Shown here piece by piece: positions 36,048 to 48,733 of a stretch of 64,000 bases of DNA. The position numbers and the translations under genes are program-made. How positions within the stretch are numbered: the first letter of the stretch is position 1; each line of letters opens with the position of its first letter. The DNA is from Bryoerythrophyllum caledonicum (Eukaryota; Streptophyta; Bryopsida; Pottiales; Pottiaceae), in contig OZ020524.1 of the NCBI GenBank assembly GCA_963971425.1, positions 8,063,845 through 8,127,844 of the forward strand. The letters run 5' to 3'. The notes under the pieces were generated by a model. It was not told the origin of the DNA, ran no database searches, and saw only the letters and a program-made list of their open reading frames with translations.

Positions 36048-36650
36048 ATAGTGTGCCTTTATGAGAGTATACTAGTTGTGTATATTAATAGATATATAGT
36101 GTATGTGTAAGAGTAGTATATTCTAAGGGTGATGTAAGACGTTATGTCATTAATCTTATAGAGTAAAGGTAATTTTACTATTGGTGCTAAGTCCATTTGT
36201 AGAAGAATCTATATTTAGTTTCCACCATTGTATGCATTATATACTACGTTGAATATCTTTTAATCAACTGCCAACCCTTGCATAAAGTATGTTTTTCTGT
36301 GATTATGCCTGTTTGTATACTACAATCCTTCAAATCTATCTTTGAAATATTGTGAAACTATATTAAATACACATTTATCTAATATTAACGAGGGGCCACC
36401 ACAAATTAGTTGAAAATGCCAAAAAATTGCTTCCAATATTAACAACCATGATTGTACGTAATATTGTTGTAGAAGCTCAATTTTTTTTCTTTGGAAATAT
36501 TTTTTTTTCTTTGATTTTTTTTTTTTGTTGCAATTTTGCCACTTTTGTTCGCAATGGCCGCCGTTGTACCCAAGTGCACTTTTATATGGCCAAGTGCATA
36601 ATTGCTTAATTGCGTGTTATTATATGTATTCCACTGCAGAATGTCATTCG
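36048..36650. other. Convergent intergenic gap
   Basis: AT-rich, with poly-T tracts at about 36481-36530. I see nothing coding. Confidence 0.4.
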
Positions 36651-37016
36651 TAACAAATGAAATCTTTGGAACCGGTAAACCTTCGAGAATATCAATAATG
36701 ATGAGATCAAATCCATCACGAGGGCACAATGCAAAACGCACCTGAGTTCCTTGACCCTTTCCAACCTACACATATAAAATATAACAAACATCAATTAACT
36801 ACTCCAAAAAATTATCACTCTCAAGAAGGCAATAAATCACTCTAGAAAATTATAACAAATTAAATACTAGTTATAGCAATGTAAATGATTATGAATGATG
36901 CTACATACCGTTAGAACAATATCATGCATCTTCTTCATAAGAGGATGATTGCTTCCAGATTCCATCAATGTGAAAATTGAAAGATTTTCAACAAGAATTT
37001 TTGTTGAAGAGACCAT
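36650..37016 (-). pseudogene. Two-exon gene fragment of unknown family
   Basis: Exon 37016-36909 starts with ATG and encodes 36 residues (from MVSSTKILVENLSIFTLMES to KMHDIVLT), ending at a GTATGT donor in phase 0. After intron 36908-36766 with a TGTAG acceptor, the exon starting 36765 reads VGKGQGTQVRFALCPRDGFD, then LIIIDILEGLPVPKISFVTN, then DILQW. The 3' limit near 36650 is unclear. Upstream on the same strand (37150-37330) lies a Lys/Thr/Ser/Ala-rich open stretch that could be another exon. Function unknown. Confidence 0.4.
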
Positions 37017-37359
37017 AGAGGAAGAAGCAATACAGGTAGTATTGATATTTTTCTTGGCCTAAATATTGGTTTGATAAACTTGGTTGGCATTGGTGGCCTA
37101 AGAAGGAATTGATGAATTTACTAAATTCAATAAATTAGGTGATGCAATCACCCGACTGGAATAATAGTTGCAGTAGAAGTCTGTGTTACCTTTGAAGCTT
37201 CAGATGCCTTGGATGACTTGGATGACTTTGTTGCCTTTGTAGCCTTTGTTGTTGTTGTTGCCTTTCTCTTATCTTTCTGAGTTGTTATTAATGCCGTAGC
37301 AACTTTGGAGGGCATCCAATACACGTGGCTATAGTTCACGCGGTTGTTTTGACTTGAAC

Positions 37360-39830
37360 AAGGGTCTCGGCACCGAGACAGTACAAAAGTGTTCTTCACA
37401 GCACCGCAACAAACTCGACCCAAACAATATATCTCGGTGACAACCGAAGTGCTGAAGATTGATGTGGCTCGGCACTACGTCGCTTCCGATCCAACCTCTC
37501 CATACACACTTACACTAGTACAAAAGTGGAAAAAAAAAACCGCATTCATTTTCATGTTGCCGTTCTTTTGACCACGCTGCCAGAATTCTATTACATTGTT
37601 CATGGTTTGGGCTGCCGCGGTTTTTTGTTTGTAACTTCTTCAGTTCTTAGAAATTTTGGAAGTGTAATACACCATTGGAAAGGTCTTGAAAATGCGCTTC
37701 CAACAGTATATTACACGCCCAAAAATTCCAAAAAATGTAGGGCGGTTATTTTTCTCACTTTTGTACTAGTGTTATCTAAAACCTGTTTTGAAAGTACATC
37801 GGCACCGAGATAGTAAAGGGCCGTCACCAACCAAGTCACGACGACCCACGAAGATCAATACCACATGTATCAACGTACCTCGGCACCGAGATAGTAAGGG
37901 ATTGTCACCAATGTAACCGAGACCTTCTAAACAATGTAAGCAAAAGTGTGCAACTTCGATTCATGATTGATAGTCACGGCTCTGCCCTGGTGCAACGGAG
38001 AAAGCACAGTTTGAGATCATTGAGCTTGTGAAGATTGAATGCAGTGATTCCAGTGTGAGGTGTTGAGGTTTATGAACCTGATAAGGTTGGACGAGAACTG
38101 TTAGGTTGGACGAGAGTATGACGATTGGACGAGAACATGACTATTGAACAACAACTGGTATCATTCTCTGGTATTATTCAGAGATACTTTGGATGGCAAT
38201 GCCTAGGTGATTTTCCACTGTGGATGGAAATCACCTAGGCGGTAAAATTTAGATATACGTATTATATCGCCGTATTATATCGTGAGCTCTCCGTATTACA
38301 CTATACACTTATCATCGTATACTACGGTATTCTAACATCGGTTTACGTGTAGCTGAATTTTACTATTGTTATTGTCCCAAGGTTTGACGAAAGTTACGAG
38401 ATTTGAATATGTGATACCTATGTAATACCCTGGTGACACCCGTGCAATGCCTAGGTAATTTCCACTGTGGACGTAACACATTCTAAGGAAAAATAAATAA
38501 TTTGTCATGTGGTTCCCAAAATTGACCAATGCACATAGAGTTCACAATAAATTCTCGTAAAAATTAGGGTCTCGGCACCTAGACACTTCATATTAAGCTC
38601 TATGAATTTGAAATCATCAAAAGTGACAACAAATGTCTAGGACATACCACAAAGTAATTCATAATAATAAAATGATCTCGGCACCGAGGTACTTCATATT
38701 GAGCTCTAAGAATTTGAAATCATCGAGCTTGACAACAAATGACTAGGACCTACCACAAAATAATTCATAGAAATCAAATGATCTTGGCACCGAGACACCT
38801 TGTAATGACCATTCAAGAATTGAAATCAAGAAGGTTCCAAACAAGATTCTATGACAATCTCTCTAAAACATTCTGACAAAAAAGAACGTCTCGCCACTAA
38901 GATTCATGGAAGTGATCACCAATATCAGTATCAATATACTTGGTCATTTGATTAACCCCTAAAGGACTGTGACAATTCACATTAAAAACACTTCAAAATT
39001 GTTGGTTTTAGTGCAATAAGTTAGGAAGGAAACAAAACCTTATTATGTTTTTGACGGTAGGATCTCAATTAAGACTTTTGAAATAATCTACTCAAAAAAT
39101 TTCATAAACATTGACCGCACAGATTAAAAGATTATAGTGTTTGAAGTCAAGAAATAGGTTCATTTCTTCTTTGCGTTGAGAGGTTTAGCATTCTTATATT
39201 TCACTTTGCAATACACAAGGTATAAATCTATAACCATTATCTTGAGCATAGTGTTAGTTCCCAATACACCAATTTTTAGAGATAGAGAAGGGGTGTAGCA
39301 TGGAGGAAACAAGTGTGCATGGAGTGGAGATACAAAAATTGCCATTTCACGTTATATTCCTTTGTGAACTTGATACACTCAAGAATAATAATCCAAACAG
39401 ACAATCTGAAGGTTCTCATCACATACCGTTGTTATCAAGGACAAGCTAGAAATAAAAATAAATCAAATTTTAGGAACGTGCCAAAAATCTATATTGTCCT
39501 TCCAAGTCACACATGGTTCTTTAGGGGTCAAAATTTAATGTTCTCAAAAAGTTTTCAAGAGAAAGAGTGTCTCGGCCCCGAGACCCTCAAAGTCAACATC
39601 TAAAAATTCCAGAGATTGCAAACTAACACATTGACTTCAAACATCAAATCTATTAACATCCAAGGAGAAAAACAACATGAGCCGCGAGTATAAGAAGGCA
39701 ATCGAGAACAACAGACTGAGGGGCCATGACAAACTAATCCAAACATCCAAAATAGGCAACAACGATGCAAATTTTGAAGACAATCTCTAAATACAATTTC
39801 GACCAAAATGATTGTCTCGACACTTAGACC
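37360..39830. repeat. CTCGGCACCGAG motif cluster with 106-base tandem repeat
   Basis: The near-palindromic word CTCGGCACCGAG or a variant occurs at about 37366, 37799, 37879, 38571, 38677, 38783, 39572 and 39813. From 38571 the word heads a 106-base tandem repeat: units 38571-38676 and 38677-38782, with a third diverged unit from 38783. Shared unit words include CTTCATATT, GAATTTGAAATCATC and TGACAACAAATG. A TTAA element interrupts the block at 38956-39527. Confidence 0.65.
38956..39527. mobile_element. TTAA-flanked element, family B, internally deleted
   Basis: 572 bases, TTAA at 38952-38955 and TCAA (one change) at 39528-39531. Ends CCCCTAAAGGACTGTG and, inverted, CCCCTAAAGAACCATG. The interior matches family B in inverse orientation with about 370 bases missing. 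Confidence 0.7.
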
Positions 39831-39980
39831 TATTAAATCCAAGCAATGATGGTCATAAACAAAATCTCGAACCAGCTTGGTTAGGTCATGAAGAGGCACC
39901 TCAGATCCTTCTGCAACCTTGTCTTCAGCCATTGCCATTGACGCCGCTCCTCTAATTGAGCTCAGCTACAACATAACAAA

Positions 39981-42460
39981 ATGGTATCGGTGCGCACTTC
40001 AGTCCTAGAATTCCATCAAATTCAAATGACTATGACTATGGAAGACATGAAGGACATGATGGAGAAGTATACTAACTTGGCATCTCCAAATGTCAAAAAT
40101 ACCATTTCATCCTTCAAGCAAGTCGGACGTACAAGCGCAATGGACGGTATCCGCACAGTGAGAGGTTGTACGACTTGGCCATTTGTCCAGCGCAACATGT
40201 TTTCGGGTTAAGGAGGCGACAAGGACAAAAATTTTGTCTTTAAGATGTGCGAGATAGGCCCTGGTTCAGGAGTCGATCTAGTTTTGCGTATGTAGCCTGG
40301 TGGAGACCTACAAGACACATGGATCATGTTTGATCATGTAAAGCGGGTTAGGAATTGGACCACCGTGGGTTGCCATGTGTACGACTCTCGGTACTGCAAA
40401 GTTATGACTATCGCAGTTTGCGACATGCAATCTGAAGATACAGAAGCCCAATGCATCATGTGGAGGAGCATCAACAAAGTTGTGGGGAGGCACGGGGTTG
40501 ACAACGTCCACTTCAAAGTTTTTATGGCGGATAGCGTAGGAGCAAATTGGAATGTTGTTCGGACGGTCTATGGTTGAGGTAATCTCCAAGAGGTTATGGT
40601 AGATTGAGAACGCACATGTCTACTTCATTGGACAACATCCATGAACCTCCACACGGACAAGTATATGAAGAGCGAGTTCCAAGACCAGCACCGTCTTCTA
40701 GGCAAGCAATATAAGGATGCCAAGAATTTGGCAAACTCTGCGATTCGTTACCTTGCCATTAGAGCTTTGTGGCAATCTCGTCGTGCCCAAAATGATGAGG
40801 CCCTCAGACAACTTGACCAGTGGCTTACCTTTTGGCATTACCGCTACTGCCAATGGGGAGCATCTATGGAATTGGTATGAGTTGTATTATATTTGATTAT
40901 AATTTCATTTCAATTTACAGTCCAAACAACCATATAAGTGACGTTGTGATTTGTGTTACAGAATCTTATAGACGAAGAGATGGCCAAAATGCCATCGTGT
41001 AATTTGGCGGAGACAACCCAGAATCGTTGGTTTCAACAATCAGGGAATAGAGGAAATGACCTATACAATGCTACGGTGGACAACTTTGTTCTCTCGTTTA
41101 TGCAATGCACAAACTATTATCATTTTTTAAAAGGAGGGCGATCAGGGACCGACCCTTCCAAGCATGAGTTGCAAATGAGACTTGTCCAAAGGACCGGTAA
41201 ACACGAGAAGGTGATTGAAACCATGGAGAGCATACCGAAGGCCAAGGAGTGGTGCATACGTACACCTCACTTTTAAGGAGAAGAGGTGTTTGGCTCCAGC
41301 AAACGAAAGCTTGATGGACCATTTGGTTTAAACCTTGATAGTCATCGCCATGATATATAAATTTCTCCCGTCCAAAGGCTTCTACAAGGTCCATGAAGGG
41401 ACGCCAAGACAATTGTTCACTAGCGACAACGTTGCCTCCAACCTCTCCATCTTCATCTTTGGATGATGTGAAGCTTGTATCTCCACCGTTGTCTCCATCT
41501 AAAGCACCTAGGGAAGTAAAGCATGTTACGAGTGTTCAAGAATCTAAGTGTGACATACATAAATGGCATATTACAAGGCTACCAAAGACTTCCGGTAAGT
41601 GTCGTTATGCTAAACAGGCCAGGACGGGTAAGACGTGCACCGAGAAGATTGTGCGTTTGGGGAAAAACACTCCTGCTCCTACATACACCGGGCTCCTCCA
41701 TGTTCGTAGACTCTTAAAGGACCAAGTTACCGAGTTCTTCCATTGCCCGGATGACATTGAAAGGTGCGTAAGGAAACAAAGCGGAAGTAGGTGAATCACC
41801 ATCCGCTTGTTCCAGATATATGGCCTATGGTGAAGGGCACCAACCTTGCCAAGGCTGAGATTCTCAAGCTAGAAGAGGCATGATTTCAACTTGAAGAGCG
41901 ACGGGAAGTGTCACCAAGGCGGCTCTTTGGAGATGCTCTCAATCCTATTGTGCAAGCTGCATCCGTGCCTGCACTTGTAGATGCCGACTCTTATCCAACA
42001 TTGCATGAATGCTGCCGTATCCGTCGTTAGGCAAAGGTTTCCATAAAGCAAAAAATTGATGGGCATCAGTGGACAACCTCAACGTCGGCATCAACTCCAT
42101 CTCAATGCTTCTCTACTCCGCCCTCGGATGCATCATTGTACTACAGTCAAAGAAGGGGCATAAGACGAGTGAATATCGCCTTACTATAGGCCCTCTCCCA
42201 AATTGCTCTTGCGGCGACTTCAAGGACATCGTGGTTCAATCCAAGAAGAGAGGTACTTGGTACCATTGCAAAACATCTCTACTATATTTTTCGAGTGGTA
42301 TGCAAGCTTGATTTTGAGGACAATGCTTTTGTCCATGCTGCTACCTTAAGCTTCAACAAGATCAAGAAAGTGCTGGAGAGTAGTGTCTTGGAGCTTATGA
42401 TGTGTAGCTTCAAAAATAAGGACATTGCTATATGAATCAATACCATTTATAGCCCAACTC
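39981..42460 (+). pseudogene. Decayed MULE-type transposase with SWIM zinc finger
   Basis: Pieces of one gene in order on the plus strand. Near 40500-40575 comes VHFKVFMADSVGANWNVVRT, a MULE-family style block with the Asp of the catalytic core. Then, at 40641-40880, KDAKNLANSAIRYLAIRALW followed by WLTFWHYRYCQWGASMEL. A GTATGA...TTACAG intron is suggested by reading at about 40878-40960. Next is QNRWFQQSGNRGNDLYNATVD (41010-41090), then a Ser/Pro-rich hinge. A SWIM-type finger follows at about 42200-42270, CSCGDFKD...YHCK, whose last His is reached only after a one-base shift. Several stops and shifts make it non-functional. No terminal inverted repeats were found. Confidence 0.6.
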
Positions 42461-43719
42461 ACATGGATTGTTGTTGAATGTTGTTAGTATAAGTCTCCAT
42501 CACTTTTACAATACTTCACCAACTTAATTATCTACCATCGTTATATATATTGTACATACACTAAATAAGAGTATCGTATGTATAAAAATCCTCTCTAGGT
42601 CCTAAACTTGTAGTGCCTACAATCTCTCCAATACACCTTCAACTTTGCAAAATAGGAAGACCCAACACTACTTGAATTTGATTGCAATTGGACCTGAAAT
42701 ATTGTAGTCTATTCTAATTGCACGGTTATAGGCACTTAAAATTTACTAAAAATATTTTAATCACAATTTTTTCTCACACGGATAACATTATTTTTAGAAA
42801 AATAAACCTATTTTTGGTAAATCAGAGCTCACCGCCCATGAAATCTCCGCTCATGGCTCATGGCTCATGGCTCACACCCTAACATCGTTGCGACCATAGC
42901 CGTTGTTGCTTTGAAACAACACCTTCAAGTTGCCTCTCTCTACTCCTTGTTCTCCTAATCTCCCTCTTCTTAGCCTCGTAGTGAGCTTCACTATTCCCTA
43001 CCTCCTCCTACTATCACCTATATTTGGTTTGCTCTCACCCACACTCCGAAAAGTAAAGTGTGGGTGATGTAGAGGTTGCTTTTGTGTAAGTCTCCTTTTG
43101 GCTCTTATTTTCCTGCAATAGATTTCATCCACTACGGATGAAAGGTGATCCAATCTTGGATGATGTTCATCCTCATGTTTAAATATTTTTGCTTTAGGTG
43201 GTCTTTTACAACAATTTCGTTGAGGATGACGTCATTCTGGACACCAATAACATTAATGTCGTGGGCGGCGTCATTTTGGATACTCCCTCCATATTTAAAT
43301 TTTATAGTGACGTTTTCATATACATATTTGGTGACATCTTCAATGATGTCTACTCTTAAATAATGGCAATCGTATTGGCATCTGTAGTTGACAAACTTTA
43401 AGTTGTATGTGAATGATTTGAATATTATTGATTATGGTGTATTTTGCAATATATGAAAGCCATTATTACAACATGTGTGGTTATCTATTCTCTTAAGTCA
43501 TTGCATCCTTGGCCACTCTTGGAACTTGTTTTAAATTTACCCAAATTGTAATTGAAGAACATACATAGCTTTATTCATCAACATTTTGAAATGTTTGTAC
43601 TGAAAAGGATAACAATGAAGAAGTGGCTAGGCCAAAGAAAATTAGCAATGTGATAAGAAAGTGCAAAATATGTTGCCTTGGTTAAGTAGACTCATGCAGA
43701 ACTTTTGCATTTACTATTT
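42461..43719. other. Intergenic, no supportable gene
   Basis: A cluster of GCTCATG repeats at 42845-42882 resembles, on the opposite strand, the TGAGC block at 21085-21128 (shared TAGGGYGTGAGCYATGAGC). They may mark ends of the same dispersed element, but I found no partner end for either. Otherwise AT-rich and non-coding. Confidence 0.4.
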
Positions 43720-46700
43720 CAACTTTAAAAACACCCCATTTTTCCCGCAACCTTTTTTTTTATTCAATATTTTCAATTTTAAAACACCCAATGAGCATTT
43801 ACACACTTTCCTTTTTTTCTGTAATATTCAAACTTATGCCTAAACCCATGAGCAATTCAACCATTTCTTATTCTTTCCATTCAATGTTTCAGTTATTCCT
43901 AAACGGTAAACTACTTGACAATTTTCCAATTTTTGTCATTTGGTCTTGCAAATTTGATAACAACCCAAGACGACTTCATCCGTTTGTATTTTTTTGTTTT
44001 TGACCTTCTAAGTTTCCAAACACCCAAATAGCACTTCAAGCTTTCCCATTTTTCTTTCAATCTTTTAATTTATAAAACAACCAAGAAGCACTTACACATT
44101 TCCCATATTTTTATATTCATCTTGAGATTTCTAAAACACCTAAAGACCACTTCGACCATTTTCCATGTTTTTAATTCGGTCCTTTGAGTTTTGCTGCAAC
44201 AAAATTCGCACAGGTTGATGTCAACCTTAAAAATAGCCAAAGACGTACAAATTCCCCCCTTCCCATTTTTCTTCCAAGGTTTCAAAACACCCAAAATCAC
44301 TTCAACCTTTCATGTTTTTTTACTTCAGTCCTAAAACCCCCTATGACAACTTCAAGCTTTTTCATTTTTAACCCCTAAAGGACCAAAGTCCCCGCGAGGG
44401 ACATTTTGAGTTTGGGTAAGGTACCACGTTCTCAATTCTAGGCATTATTTTCTGAGATTTTTTTACTGAATGGACAACTTTTGATTAGCTTTGCATAAAC
44501 ACAAATTTCGTAGAATTCCGACTTACGGTTCAAAAGTTACAATTTATTTTCACTTACAAATACAAATAGTGCAGCAGTTTAGTGTGACATATCACAGATA
44601 TTGTCACCAAACTTTAATAACTTCTAAATTCAATAGAAATTCGAGTTTTTGTCCATTTTAAAGAAAGAAAATGTCCTCTTGGAAAGGAAATTGAGATCTT
44701 TGCATCTATTTGACCGAATTTGTGAATTTCAAATATTTGACCGCACGGATGCAAAGATATTTGACCGCACGGATTTCAAAAATTTGAGAAGGATATGATA
44801 TATGCAAATTATTAAGTGTATTGTTGATTCTTAACACATAGTTGCATTGCAGGATTTTTTAGGACATCTTCTACACCTCTTCTACTTCTAAAATTTGGTG
44901 CACATATGCCTAACATGATCCTTTTCAGTTAACATAATAAATTCATGGCCTGTAGTACAAAAAAATGCCATAGAAGGTGATTGAAGTTTGTTGAAGGTGT
45001 TTAGTATGACCTGAAAAAGAGATTATGTCGCACTTCAAAGGCTAATATCTTTCAATCCGTGCGGTCAAACTTACCAAAATTTTCACCACACACTTTCATA
45101 CAACTCTAGTACAGGATCTTACGGTTAAATTTTCAGAAAAAACATTTTGTATCATTTTGGGTTGAATGCGCTGAAAATGATGTTTTTGGAGTGATTTTGA
45201 GGGGAAAATGTCTTGTTCCTTTAGGGGTTAATCTTCAGATTTTGGGCAATTTTAAAGACCCAGATAACACTTACACATTTCCATTTTTTTTTTCAATATT
45301 CAAATCTTTGAAACCCTTCAAGAGCACTACACCCATTTTCCATTTTTTCTATTCACTCTTTTGAGTTTTGACTAAACAAAAGACCACTGTTTGATTTTCC
45401 AATTTTTTCTAATCACTCTTGCAATTTCTCTATCTGCCCAAGACCACTCATGCATTCCCATTTTACTTTTTTTTACCTTCCAAGTTTTCAAACATATGAT
45501 GAGCACTTCAGCATTTCCCAATTATTATTTCAATGGGTTTCAATTTATAAAACGCCCGATAAACACTCACACATTTTTATTTTTTTACAATCTTCAGATG
45601 TAAAAAACACTTGAAGACCAATTCAACCATATCCTATGTTTTTATTCACTCTTTTGAGTTTTCCTCAACCGAATAACACTTATTCATTCTCCATTTTTTT
45701 TCATTCACTCTTGCAATTTTCAGAGTAGTCCAAGAACAATCCATCCATTCTGCTTTTTTTTAACGGCAATATGCTATCATTTACATTTGTCATCAATTTT
45801 TTTTTAAAACCCGACAATTCTAAACCTTACCAATTTTTTTTAATTCACTCTTTTTTCAGTTTTCCTAAATTAAAGACGACTTTCACCTCTCCCATTTTTT
45901 TCCCCACTTTCGCAATTTTTTAACAACGAGCCAAACATTTGCCACGGAGTTCATGAATTTAAAGAATGAATTACTAGAACTACTATATTAAGAAGCATGC
46001 TCTGTGATATTATTTAAATTAATGAGCAAATAATTCCATCTTTAATCAACTTAAAAATATTATGTATACAAAATATATGTAACATGTGCATTTAAGTTGA
46101 GCTAATTAGTTTTGAGTGTTCTTGTAAGCCCATAAAATTATTTATCCAAAAGACATCTTATACCTTACCTAATTGAATTTATTTATTTTTGTAAGTTTTA
46201 AGATACCCAAAGACCACTTTCACTTTTCCATTCTCTTTAATCACTCAATTTATGTATGAAACACCCCAAGACCCATTGCCACATGGATCATTTCTGTATC
46301 CACTCTTCTAAGTATAGTAATTTAAAAATACATACCCAAAGACAACTTACACCTTTCTTGATAAAATTTATCCATTCTTGTAAGTTTAAAAAACTCACAT
46401 ACCACTTACACCTTTCCCATTTTATTCATGTACTCTTGGAATTCTAAGAAGATCCCAAGACCCCTTTAACCATTCCCAAAGTTTTTTATTCACACTTTTG
46501 AGCTACCCTAAAATTGAAGACCACTTGTACATTTCTATTTTTTCTATTCAACGAAGGGACATTTTTAAAAACATTTATATTCCACTTCATTCATTTCTGT
46601 AATTTTTTTGTCTAATTCTTAAAAATTTTAAAACAACCCAACAACTCTAAATCTTACCCATTTTTTTTAATTCACTCTCTTCAATTTTCCCAAAGCCAAA

Positions 46701-46743
46701 GACTACTTTCACCTTCCCCATTTTCTTAGCCGCCCACGCAATT
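43720..46743. repeat. Diverged ~59-base tandem array
   Basis: Dozens of degenerate units of about 57-62 bases run through this region. The consensus is roughly AAACACCCAAAGACCACTT, then ACCTTTCCCATTTTTT, then TTCACTCTTTTGAGTTT. Units resume after insertion of a TTAA element at 44372-45227, and again at 49353-49540 after the nested element. All open frames here are low complexity and are not called. Confidence 0.7.
44372..45227. mobile_element. TTAA-flanked non-autonomous element, family A copy 2
   Basis: 856 bases, perfect TTAA duplication (44368-44371 and 45228-45231). Ends CCCCTAAAGGACCAAAGTCC and, inverted, CCCCTAAAGGAACAAGAC. It is inverted relative to copy 1 at 19437-20245. It has a small internal duplication of TTTGACCGCACGGAT at about 44711-44775. 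It is inserted in the 59-base array. Confidence 0.85.
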
Positions 46744-47077
46744 TTAATTTCTAAGGTACCATGATAGTTTCACACCTAAAACACTTCAATTTTTTTGGAT
46801 TATAGTGCAATGAATGAAAAAGGATACAAGAACTTTTATTTCTAGTTTTGACCGTAGGATCTCAAATAAGACTTATTAAGTAACATACTCACAAACTTTT
46901 GTTAACTTTGACCTCACGGATTGAAAGATTATAGTGTTTGAAGGCAAGCAAAGGGGTCATTTTCTCCCCTACATGCAGTGGATTAGCAAACTTTGACTTT
47001 ACTTGGTGTCAAATTTTTGTACTACACAAGGTCTAAATCCATGACCATAGTGTTAAGCATGATGTAAGTTCCTTGTA

Positions 47078-48733
47078 TAATACCCGGATCAAATGTTACA
47101 GGATTTTTACTTAACTCCAATTATACTAGATTACAAATAGTGAACTTCAATTGAACTCCTAGTGACCACTAGGAGTTCAATTTGTGAGCAATTGCCTTGG
47201 GATTTTCACCTATTAGTAGGACTAAGAGTAATGTTGTGAAAAGCAACTTGTATGTGGATAATTATCTGAAAAACCCATGTAAAGTTATAGTTCTCCATTG
47301 CCCTATCCACACTGTGTCCACACGTTTTTCATGCACCGGCTTGCATTGGGCCTCATTGCGGCATGACAATGTTTTGGACCACTGTTTTTTAAGAAGATAT
47401 GAATGTGATATTGTGTTGTGATTGCATTTTAAGTTGTGGGGGTAACTTTTGACATGATTGTATGTGAATTTGTGAATTGGTTTAGCGTGAGGTGTATTAT
47501 TTTTGTTGAAACAAGTCTGTTTGGTGTTGCGGGTAGGTTGAGTGGCATAATCTGTTGAGAAAGATGAAGACTAGAGCGTTGACAGATGCTGAGAAAGGAG
47601 AAATGGTTGGAATGCATAAAGGTGGAATGAGAGGTGCGCAGATAGCAAGAGAGTTAGGGATGCCATCTTCCACTGTTTATGGTCTTTTAGAAAGTTTTAA
47701 GAAACAAGGAACTATAGTGTCACCAAAGTCACGAGGTAGGCCTCAAAAGTTTACACAACGCAGAATGAGACACTTAGAACGCTTCCTTAATAATGATCGT
47801 CGTTCATCACTCACAGAGATTAAAAATGAGATGGCAAGTACTGCACATGTTACTACTCGAATTGTAAGGAACGCTTTTTAAACCCTTGGTTACAGAAAAC
47901 GTGTTGCAGCAAAAAAACCTTTTTTCAATGAGAAGCACAAAGCAGACATGCTAGAATTTGCTAGAAAGTATTAAAACTGGACTGAGGAGGATTGGAAGAA
48001 GGTTATTTGGACCGATGAACCATCTTTTGAAATAGGAAGGAATTCTAGACAAATTAGAGTGTGGCGGAAGGCATATGAGAGACATTCATCTAAATGTCTA
48101 GCACCTATTTTAAAGTCTGGACGTACTTCAGTGATGGTTTGGGGTGCTTTTAGTGGCTTTGATAAGTCTCCTTTAGCAATCATACCTTCACAGAGTAGAA
48201 GTGCAAGTGATTTTGTTGATCTTATTTATGAAGGCACTTTAAGTGGGTTTTATTTTCTCCATGATCATCGAGAAGACATTATACTTATGGAGGATGGCGC
48301 TCTGGTTCTCCGCAGCAAGTTGCCAGAGTTGTGGAGAGAAGCTCATGGCATAAAGTAGTTGAAATGGCTAGCCAACTTTCCAGATCTAAACCCAATAGAG
48401 AACTCTTCATAGAGTATGGGAAGAGATACCTTCAGACATTTTGCAAACCCTTACTGCTACCATGCCTGCACGTATGAAGGAAGTAATTAGTGCAAAAGGT
48501 GGTAGTACTAGGTTTTGAACACTATATAGGAGAAAGCAAATTGTGTGTTGATTTTGGATTTTTTTCTATGTAAGCAAATTTTATTATTGAAATAGAGTCC
48601 AAAAGCTTTCAATTGCAAATTTTTGTATAAAATTCCATGAATTTTTGAGTTTGTATGAGCTTACTAAAGTAGCTCTTTAGTACATGTTTTTGGAAAATTA
48701 CTGGAAATCCCGTAACATTTCTTCCAGGTATTG
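47078..48733 (+). mobile_element. Tc1/mariner element, 1656 bases, nested
   Basis: Inserted at TA (47076-47077 and 48734-48735). Terminal inverted repeats of about 25 bases: AATACCCGGATCAAATGTTAC on the left against AATACCTGGAAGAAATGTTAC read inverted from the right. It carries one transposase gene in the plus direction. The insertion split a family-B TTAA element, so it is younger than that element. Confidence 0.85.
47555..48520 (+). pseudogene. Tc1/mariner transposase, inactivated
   Basis: One frame runs from about 47564 (ATGAAGACTAGAGCG) to 48405, broken by TAA at 47879 and 47972 and TAG at 48356. The N-terminal helix-turn-helix is clear (GAQIARELGMPSSTVYGLLE), followed by a basic GRPQKF hook. 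The catalytic core shows WTDEPSF (first Asp), SVMVWGAFSG, DIILMEDGALVLRS (second Asp) and NFPDLNPIEN (third Asp), so it is DDD type. About 29 residues lie between the second and third Asp. Just after PIEN the frame shifts, and a segment expected after the third Asp seems deleted. The remaining reading HRVWEEIPSDILQTLTATMP to STRF closes the protein at about 48520. Confidence 0.8.
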
